From NCBI GenBank assembly GCA_902614055.1, contig CACMJX010000004.1, positions 1 to 60,069 of the forward strand: a stretch of 60,069 bases of DNA, read 5' to 3'. This DNA is from an uncultured Pelagibacteraceae bacterium. Its GTDB lineage: Bacteria; Pseudomonadota; Alphaproteobacteria; Pelagibacterales; Pelagibacteraceae. The translations under genes were made by a program, and so were the position numbers. Below are positions 54,935 to 60,069 of the stretch, one piece after another (positions within the stretch are counted from its first letter, which is position 1; each line of letters opens with the position of its first letter). A model generated the notes under the pieces. The model did not search any database, was not told where the DNA came from, and saw nothing but the letters and a program-made list of their open reading frames with translations.

Positions 54935-55425
54935 ATTAACTTAATCTTTGTATTCTTATTGATTAGTTTTATCAAAATTAAAAAGTCTTTTTTTTTAAGT
55001 GCTATACACCCTAAAGTTGGTTGATATTTTTTTGTTAAATGAATGAAAATTGCACTTCCTCTTCCAACTTTTGGCTTTTTTGTATTGTAATTTATTGGAA
55101 TAATAAAATCATATTTATAATCTCTTCTAAATAATTTTTCGTGTTTAATATTTTTATTAACTTTTATTAACTTATTATAATTTTTTTTATTATTAATATC
55201 ATTACACCATCCCATATTTCTTTTAATAGGGATACATTTTAATTTTGTTAATGGTCTCGGGTGTCTATCATTTCTATAGTATAAATTACTAAGTGAATAT
55301 GTTCCAATCGGAGTTTTTTTATCCCCTTCAATCTTGTGTTTTACTAATCCATTTTGACCAATCGTGCATTTAAAAATAAATTCGTCAAAAAGAAGTGTTG
55401 CTTTATTTTTTAAAATAATTGTCAT
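54931..55425 (-). CDS. L,D-transpeptidase-family protein (YkuD-like)
   Basis: A 164-residue YkuD-domain protein. KKTPIGTYSLSNLYYR at the entry strand and IHLTKKYQPTLGCIALKKKD (HxxxxxxxTxGCI, catalytic cysteine near residue 141) define the fold. There is no signal peptide or membrane anchor, so either export is non-classical or it acts differently from peptidoglycan cross-linkers. Alphaproteobacteria often have such a gene next to a winged-helix regulator, as here; the starts are divergent and separated by 14 nt. Confidence 0.9.
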   Translation of the reverse strand: MTIILKNKATLLFDEFIFKCTIGQNGLVKHKIEGDKKTPIGTYSLSNLYYRNDRHPRPLTKLKCIPIKRNMGWCNDINNKKNYNKLIKVNKNIKHEKLFRRDYKYDFIIPINYNTKKPKVGRGSAIFIHLTKKYQPTLGCIALKKKDFLILIKLINKNTKIKLI

Positions 55426-55439
55426 ATTATTTATTATAT

Positions 55440-56003
55440 ATGAATAATCAAAACTTGGTTATATATGATTTGAAAATTTTATATGAAATATTATATGAAA
55501 TAAATAGTATCATGAATTTTAAATTAATCAGTGTAGATAAAATATCTGATCTGAATTCAAGAGAACAGAATGATTATTTACTAATATCAAATAAAAAAAT
55601 AAAAAATATTGAAAACCAAATAACATTAAATAATTTTCCGATTGATATAATTAAATTAATTGAAAGTATTAACGTTAAATTCTTAAAAAAAAGATATAGC
55701 CAACAATCTGATATAGATATAGGAGACTATAAGCTAAATCTAAACTCTAGAAAAATTTTTAATGGAGCAAAAAGCCTTAATTTGACCGAAAGAGAGGCGA
55801 ATATAATAATCTACCTTAATAATTCAAAGAAACCTGTCAATATTACTAAACTGCAAACAGAAGTTTGGGGTCATAATTTAAAATTAGAAACTCATACTGT
55901 GGAAACGCACATTTATAGATTAAGATCAAAAATTAGTAAAAATTTTAAGGACCATAATTTTATTATAAGTACCAAGCAGGGATACTTGATATTAAAAAAG
56001 TGA
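55440..56003 (+). CDS. Winged-helix (OmpR/PhoB-type) DNA-binding protein
   Basis: A 187-residue protein. The C-terminal 95 residues are an OmpR-type winged helix (LNLTEREANIIIYLNNSKKP, then VETHIYRLRSKISKNF and the wing IISTKQGYLI). The N-terminal part is a degenerate receiver-like region without a clear phospho-acceptor aspartate motif, so it is probably an orphan regulator. I chose the ATG at 55440; the frame opens at 55419. It overlaps the following TPR-methyltransferase gene by 4 nt. Confidence 0.88.
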   Translation: MNNQNLVIYDLKILYEILYEINSIMNFKLISVDKISDLNSREQNDYLLISNKKIKNIENQITLNNFPIDIIKLIESINVKFLKKRYSQQSDIDIGDYKLNLNSRKIFNGAKSLNLTEREANIIIYLNNSKKPVNITKLQTEVWGHNLKLETHTVETHIYRLRSKISKNFKDHNFIISTKQGYLILKK

Positions 56004-58093
56004 AACCATCTTTAATTGAAATTAAAATATCCAATGCATTTAAAAATCATAATAATAACAAGTTTTCAGAAGCAGAAAAACTCTATGAGGAAGCTTTAAA
56101 AATAGATCCTAATCATATTACTTGTCTTAATTATTTTGGGGTTATGTTGGCTCAGACTAATAGAACAGACAGAGCTGAGCAATTGTTTTTGAAAGCAAAT
56201 AGGATTCAACCAAATAATCCATTTGTTAACAACAATTTAGGCAACATTTACTATGAGATTGGAGATTATAATAAAGCAATACCATATTATGAAGCTGCAA
56301 TTTCATTTAAATCAGACTTCATAGATCCAAATTTAAATCTTGGAATTATATTTATAAATCAAGAAAAATTAGAGAAAGCTTTAGATTATCTAAAAAAAGT
56401 AATTCAAATTCAACCAACTAATATCAGGTCTTATGCAATTATTGCAACTATATATAAAAAGCAAAGAAATTTTAAAAGTGCTTTAGATAGTTACCAAAAA
56501 ATTTTTGAAATAGATCCTGAAAATTTGTTAGCCACTACAGGTGTTGTAGATCTTTTCAGTACATCACTTATTAAAAACCTAAACAAAAATAACAGTGATG
56601 AGTTAATAAAAATCTTTACATTTTTATACAAAAAAAATTCTATAAATCACAATCTTTTATTTAGTAATGTAAAAAAAGTACTTTTTTTTGATGAAGACTA
56701 TGAAGAAATGGAAAATTTTCTAAAAGATGATTTATTACTCCTCAGTAAACATCTTGTGATCTCAATCTTAAAAAAAGAACTTTTTCATTTGGTTTTACAA
56801 AAATCGTTAATTAGAGATAAATTTTTAGAAGAATTCTTAAATATAGTCAGAAAAGAATTCCTATCCTTACTTAAAAAAAAAGAATTTAATTACATAAAGG
56901 AACATATTAATTTTATTTTATCACTTGCAGCACAATCCTTTTTAAATGAATATATATTTTTTCAATCCAAAGAAGAAATAAGTTTTATTGGAATTTTAAA
57001 GAATAAAATTGAAAAAAGTAAAGATATTAATGAATCTGAAATTGCAATTTTTGCTTGCTACTTACCTTTAAATCAATCTAAAATTCTAATTAAAAAGCTT
57101 TACAACTATACATCTTCTAATGACTTATTTAATGATATTATAAAAATACAAATTAAAGATATTTTAGAAGAAAAAAAACTTAAAAAGACAATTAGCTCAA
57201 CTGAAATAACTGATGAGGTGTCAAAAAAAGTTAGAGATCAGTATGAAGAAAATCCATATCCAAGATGGAAATATATAAATAAAATTACTCCAACCAATTT
57301 TTTAACTAATTTAAATAATGATATTAGACCAAATCAAATTTTTTTGGATAAAAAACTAACTACAAATAATATACTTATTGCTGGATGTGGTACCGGTCAA
57401 CAACTTGCTACACATACTTTCTATAACGACTCTAATATCCTTGCAGTTGATCTTAGTTTGTCAAGTTTGGCGTTAGCAAAACGAAAAATGAATGAATTAA
57501 GTAGTAAAAATATTGAATTTCTTCATTCAGATCTTTTAAATTTAAAAAAAATAAAAAAAAGGTTTGATGTAATTGAATGTGTTGGTGTACTCCATCACAT
57601 GGATGATCCTGAGTCTGGGCTTGCTGTATTACTAGATATTTTAGAACCCCAAGGTTATTTAAAACTTGGTTTATATAGTGATTTAGCACGAAAACATATT
57701 GTTGAAACTAGAAACTTTATAAAGAAGTATAATTTTAAAAACTCTATTAATGACATTAGAAATTGTAGAGAACTCATTAAAAATAAAACTGATCATAACT
57801 TTTTAGTAAAACTCACAAATAATTATGATTTTTATACGAGTTCAAGTTTCAGAGATCTAGTCTTACATGTCAAAGAACATCGTTTTACATTACCTAAAAT
57901 TTCAAAACTTTTACAAAAATATAATCTACAGTTTTTGGGTTTCACTAATGCATCAATTAAAAAAGATTACTCAATATTGTACAAGGATGACAAAAAGCAT
58001 ATTTCGCTTAAAAATTGGCATGAGTTTGAGACAAAGCACCCAGACATATTTCAAGGTATGTATCAGTTTTGGGTTAAAAAGAGTTTAAAATGA
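56000..58093 (+). CDS. TPR-repeat protein with class I methyltransferase domain
   Basis: A 697-residue protein starting with GTG that overlaps the regulator's stop. Residues 1 to about 185 are TPR repeats (NNLGNIYYEIGDYNKAIPYY); a helical middle follows; from about residue 410 there is YEENPYPRW and then a SAM-binding domain with ILIAGCGTGQQLATHTF (near residues 455-471) and ECVGVLHHMDDPESGLAVLL. It likely methylates a TPR-bound partner; substrate unknown. It is followed by a small ArfA-like gene overlapping by 4 nt. Confidence 0.9.
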   Translation: MKPSLIEIKISNAFKNHNNNKFSEAEKLYEEALKIDPNHITCLNYFGVMLAQTNRTDRAEQLFLKANRIQPNNPFVNNNLGNIYYEIGDYNKAIPYYEAAISFKSDFIDPNLNLGIIFINQEKLEKALDYLKKVIQIQPTNIRSYAIIATIYKKQRNFKSALDSYQKIFEIDPENLLATTGVVDLFSTSLIKNLNKNNSDELIKIFTFLYKKNSINHNLLFSNVKKVLFFDEDYEEMENFLKDDLLLLSKHLVISILKKELFHLVLQKSLIRDKFLEEFLNIVRKEFLSLLKKKEFNYIKEHINFILSLAAQSFLNEYIFFQSKEEISFIGILKNKIEKSKDINESEIAIFACYLPLNQSKILIKKLYNYTSSNDLFNDIIKIQIKDILEEKKLKKTISSTEITDEVSKKVRDQYEENPYPRWKYINKITPTNFLTNLNNDIRPNQIFLDKKLTTNNILIAGCGTGQQLATHTFYNDSNILAVDLSLSSLALAKRKMNELSSKNIEFLHSDLLNLKKIKKRFDVIECVGVLHHMDDPESGLAVLLDILEPQGYLKLGLYSDLARKHIVETRNFIKKYNFKNSINDIRNCRELIKNKTDHNFLVKLTNNYDFYTSSSFRDLVLHVKEHRFTLPKISKLLQKYNLQFLGFTNASIKKDYSILYKDDKKHISLKNWHEFETKHPDIFQGMYQFWVKKSLK

Positions 58094-58197
58094 AATCTAA
58101 AAAAAATTTTATTGCAAAAGATTTATATTCAAAAAAATATAAGCCTAGAATCGTAAAACCTAGAAAGGGTAAAGGTAGTTTTAAAAGGAAGAAATAA
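58090..58197 (+). CDS. ArfA-like alternative ribosome-rescue factor (35 residues)
   Basis: A 35-residue, very basic protein. Its C-terminal KPRKGKGSFKRKK matches the KNKKGKGSYMRKGK region by which ArfA of E. coli binds the empty mRNA channel of stalled ribosomes. The start ATG overlaps the methyltransferase stop (ATGA), so it is translated by coupling. The hydrophobic ArfA C-terminal tail and the mRNA hairpin that makes the E. coli transcript non-stop are absent, so regulation would differ. It is short but has clear family text; I am fairly but not fully sure. Confidence 0.72.
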   Translation: MKSKKNFIAKDLYSKKYKPRIVKPRKGKGSFKRKK

Positions 58198-58217
58198 TAA
58201 ATTGTTGTTTATATCCT

Positions 58218-59147
58218 CTAAAGTCTAGCCCCAATTTGTTGGATTACTTTGGAAGACATTTCAGTCCCTTTATCTAAACTTTCTTTTAATGACATGTTAT
58301 TTACATGTCCGTGTAAAAAACCTGCTGCAAAAAGATCTCCTGCGCCAGTTAAATCAACAATGTTAAGTCCTTTTTTAATACCACATTCTAAAACCTCTTC
58401 TCCATTAATAGCAACCGCACCTTTTTCACCTCTTGTTAAAACAATTATTTTTTTTAGAGATTTTGAGAAACTAATTACTTCATCGAAAGATTTAGCATCA
58501 ATCAAAGACATTATTTCTTGTTCATTTGCAAAGGTTATATCTAATTTATTTTTAACCAAATCTAAAAAATGAGGCTTATGTCTATCAACACAAAACTGGT
58601 CCGACAGTGACATCGCAACATTTTTTGCATTCTGAATTGCTTTTTCAAAAGCTTTTTTAGGTTCCCCTTCGTCCCAGAGGTAACCTTCTAGGAGAATTAT
58701 TTCGCTTTGTTTAATAGCATCTTTACTTACATCATTTTCATTTATTTTCCCTGCTATTCCTAAGAAAGTACACATCGTTCTTTCAGAGTCTGGAGTAACA
58801 AGTATTAAACAAGTTCCAGTAGGAAGTTCTTCTTTTTTTTTAGAGTAAAAATATTTAACATTTTCTTGTTTTAAACCTTCTTCATATTTACTTCCAAGAT
58901 CATCATCATTTACTTTTCCAATAAAACCAACATCATTTCCAAGTTGGGATAAACCAACAATTGAATTAGCGACCGATCCTCCTGAAACTGTTTTTTCAAT
59001 TTTAAGATTTGCTAATAATTCTTTAAATTCTTTATCATCGAAAATTAATTTCATCGTACTTTTTGTTAAATTGTTTTTAGTAATAAAATCGTCCTCTACT
59101 TTACAAATTACATCTACAATTGCGTTCCCAATTCCTAATATTTTCAT
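58218..59147 (-). CDS. PfkB-family sugar/adenosine kinase
   Basis: A 309-residue ribokinase-like enzyme. MKILGIGNAIVDV at the start, the substrate loop TVSGGSVANSIVGLSQLG, and the catalytic VDLTGAGDLFAAGFLHG (near residues 264-280) are all present. The overall form resembles adenosine kinase, so it may phosphorylate adenosine or another nucleoside, but a sugar kinase cannot be excluded. It is 3 nt from nth upstream and convergent with the ArfA-like gene. Confidence 0.88.
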   Translation of the reverse strand: MKILGIGNAIVDVICKVEDDFITKNNLTKSTMKLIFDDKEFKELLANLKIEKTVSGGSVANSIVGLSQLGNDVGFIGKVNDDDLGSKYEEGLKQENVKYFYSKKKEELPTGTCLILVTPDSERTMCTFLGIAGKINENDVSKDAIKQSEIILLEGYLWDEGEPKKAFEKAIQNAKNVAMSLSDQFCVDRHKPHFLDLVKNKLDITFANEQEIMSLIDAKSFDEVISFSKSLKKIIVLTRGEKGAVAINGEEVLECGIKKGLNIVDLTGAGDLFAAGFLHGHVNNMSLKESLDKGTEMSSKVIQQIGARL

Positions 59148-59150
59148 AAT

Positions 59151-59804
59151 TTATGCTTTCTTAGTTATAAGTGGTTTTTTTCTCTTAGGATAACAAGTCG
59201 AGCAGATTTTACAAGATAATCCATAGCAATCTCTTGCTTTACAGTGCTCTCTTCCATAATAAATTATTTGAAGATGTAACTTATTCCAATGTTTCTTTGG
59301 AAAAAGTTTTTTAAGATCTTCTTCCGTTTGAATCACACTTTTTCCATTTGTTAAGCCCCATCTTTGTGCAAGCCTATGTATATGAGTATCCACTGGAAAG
59401 GCTGGGTGTCCAAAGGCTTGGGACATCACTACACTTGCTGTCTTGTGTCCTACTCCAGGCAGTTCCTCTAACTGTTCAAAAGTTTTTGGAACTTTACCAT
59501 TATATTTTTCAACCAAAGTTTTTGATAAATTATAAACACTTTTTGCTTTAATTCTGAATATACCAATACTTTTAATTAGTTTTTCAATTCTTTTTCTTCC
59601 TAATACTACAAAATGTTCAGGTTTATAATATTTATCATAAATATTTTTAGTAACATTATTTACATTCTTATCCGTGCATTGGGCAGAAAGTAAAACTGAA
59701 ATAAGAAGTGTAAAAGTATTTCTATGCTTTAATGGTACAGATATTTTTGGATAATATTTGTTCAAAAGTTTTTGAATATTTTTAACTTTTTGAATTTTAT
59801 TCAT
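59151..59804 (-). CDS. nth: Endonuclease III (DNA glycosylase/AP lyase)
   Basis: A 217-residue base-excision repair enzyme. The helix-hairpin-helix LEELPGVGHKTASVV carries catalytic K121, and PVDTHIHR carries D139, matching K120 and D138 of E. coli Nth. The C-terminal iron-sulfur region has cysteines at 188, 193, 198, 201 and 204, which do not fit the usual C-x6-C-x2-C-x5-C spacing. Overlaps the upstream methyltransferase gene by 8 nt. Confidence 0.95.
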   Translation of the reverse strand: MNKIQKVKNIQKLLNKYYPKISVPLKHRNTFTLLISVLLSAQCTDKNVNNVTKNIYDKYYKPEHFVVLGRKRIEKLIKSIGIFRIKAKSVYNLSKTLVEKYNGKVPKTFEQLEELPGVGHKTASVVMSQAFGHPAFPVDTHIHRLAQRWGLTNGKSVIQTEEDLKKLFPKKHWNKLHLQIIYYGREHCKARDCYGLSCKICSTCYPKRKKPLITKKA

Positions 59805-60069
59805 AGAAATTGATTTCTATATCTGGTCCACGTTTCCAATTTTTCATATCTAAAGCATTAGGAAATATTTTCTCATCACCTAATATTTGAGGATTTTTTT
59901 CAAAACTCATCTCTATTATTTCTGGGTTACCATCCTTATCTAATTGAGAATAATTGTTGGGATGAATGTGAGTTATCTCTAATTTAAATTTTTTTATAAA
60001 GTTAGTCAAAACATCCATATTTCTTTGAATATTATGAAACTCTATCACAAGACCTACTATCCTTTCTTG
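59797..60069 (-). CDS. FkbM-family methyltransferase, C-terminal part (cut by window edge)
   Basis: The frame stays open to the last base, so only the C-terminal 90 or so residues are seen. LVIEFHNI and ITHIHPNNYSQLDKDGNPEI followed by EMSFEKNP resemble the end of FkbM methyltransferases (usual pattern IEFHD then HxHxNN then ExxF). The GTG at 60046-60048 is internal, not a start. The length and N-terminal motifs cannot be judged. Confidence 0.65.
   Translation of the reverse strand, partial: QERIVGLVIEFHNIQRNMDVLTNFIKKFKLEITHIHPNNYSQLDKDGNPEIIEMSFEKNPQILGDEKIFPNALDMKNWKRGPDIEINFYE

Noticed and set aside
60046..60048. GTG as start of the last gene
   Set aside because: The frame continues open to the window edge with FkbM-like residues before it, so the codon is internal.
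1..60069. CRISPR arrays, rRNA genes, insertion sequences, glycine or SAM riboswitches
   Set aside because: Looked for spaced repeats, rRNA text, transposase motifs and known riboswitch cores in leaders; none was recognisable.

Overview
The window looks like a chromosomal segment from a SAR11-type marine alphaproteobacterium (Pelagibacterales). The evidence is very AT-rich DNA with lysine/asparagine/isoleucine-rich proteins, spacers of a few bases, overlapping stop and start codons, and a recognisably alphaproteobacterial gene order. About 70 protein genes, one intact tRNA and one tRNA fragment are present. No CRISPR array, rRNA, insertion sequence or intact phage is visible. The genes at both window edges (an EVE-domain protein on the left, an FkbM-like methyltransferase on the right) are cut.

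Layout. 1-9.8 kb: acetate activation and uptake (acs, then a two-part sodium/solute symporter), a YggT-like protein, rpe, a heparinase II/III-family protein, purH and a pterin carbinolamine dehydratase. 9.8-15.5 kb: an accessory region around tRNA-Gly(GCC). It holds a sulfotransferase directly behind the tRNA, a secreted beta-propeller-like protein lying between the tRNA and a 41-bp duplicate of the tRNA 5' part, and a TPR/sulfotransferase, 2OG-Fe(II) oxygenase and TPR gene set. 15.5-20.4 kb: a Lon-N domain protein, a UbiH-type hydroxylase, ftsK, lolA and GNAT. 20.4-27.1 kb: one tight leftward run reading hisB-hisH-small exported protein-hisA-hisF-hisE-mcl-mtkA-mtkB-HIT-GNAT, in which histidine biosynthesis is fused to a malate-CoA ligase/malyl-CoA lyase module. 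27-31 kb: hslVU, Smr, Tim44-like, FxsA-like and secB.

31-49 kb is the replication-origin neighbourhood. Leftward dnaQ, coaE, aroE, a secreted heparin-lyase-like protein, maf and ppsR meet rightward hemE, hemH, hemJ and rho. The 284-bp gap between ppsR and hemE matches the place of oriC in Caulobacter and Rickettsia and carries a DnaA box, near-matches and a CtrA-like box. Further right come mnmE, mnmG, rsmG, parA and parB, with two parS sites inside the coding sequences of mnmG and rsmG, then holA, lptE, leuS and a DUF3576 lipoprotein. An accessory insert (TPR protein with an unknown Cys-containing domain, plus two tandem sulfotransferases) separates rho from mnmE.

52.5-60 kb: a major porin with a perfect 18-bp palindrome just before its start codon, a ThiE/TenI-like protein, YggS, an L,D-transpeptidase, a winged-helix regulator, a TPR-methyltransferase, a 35-residue ArfA-like ribosome-rescue factor, a PfkB sugar/adenosine kinase and nth.

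Points most worth following: the oriC/parS architecture, the integrase-less element at the 5' side of tRNA-Gly, the mtkAB-mcl module in the histidine operon, and the repeated pairing of TPR proteins with sulfotransferases. All statements come from reading the sequence. No alignment, structure prediction or GC-skew calculation was run.
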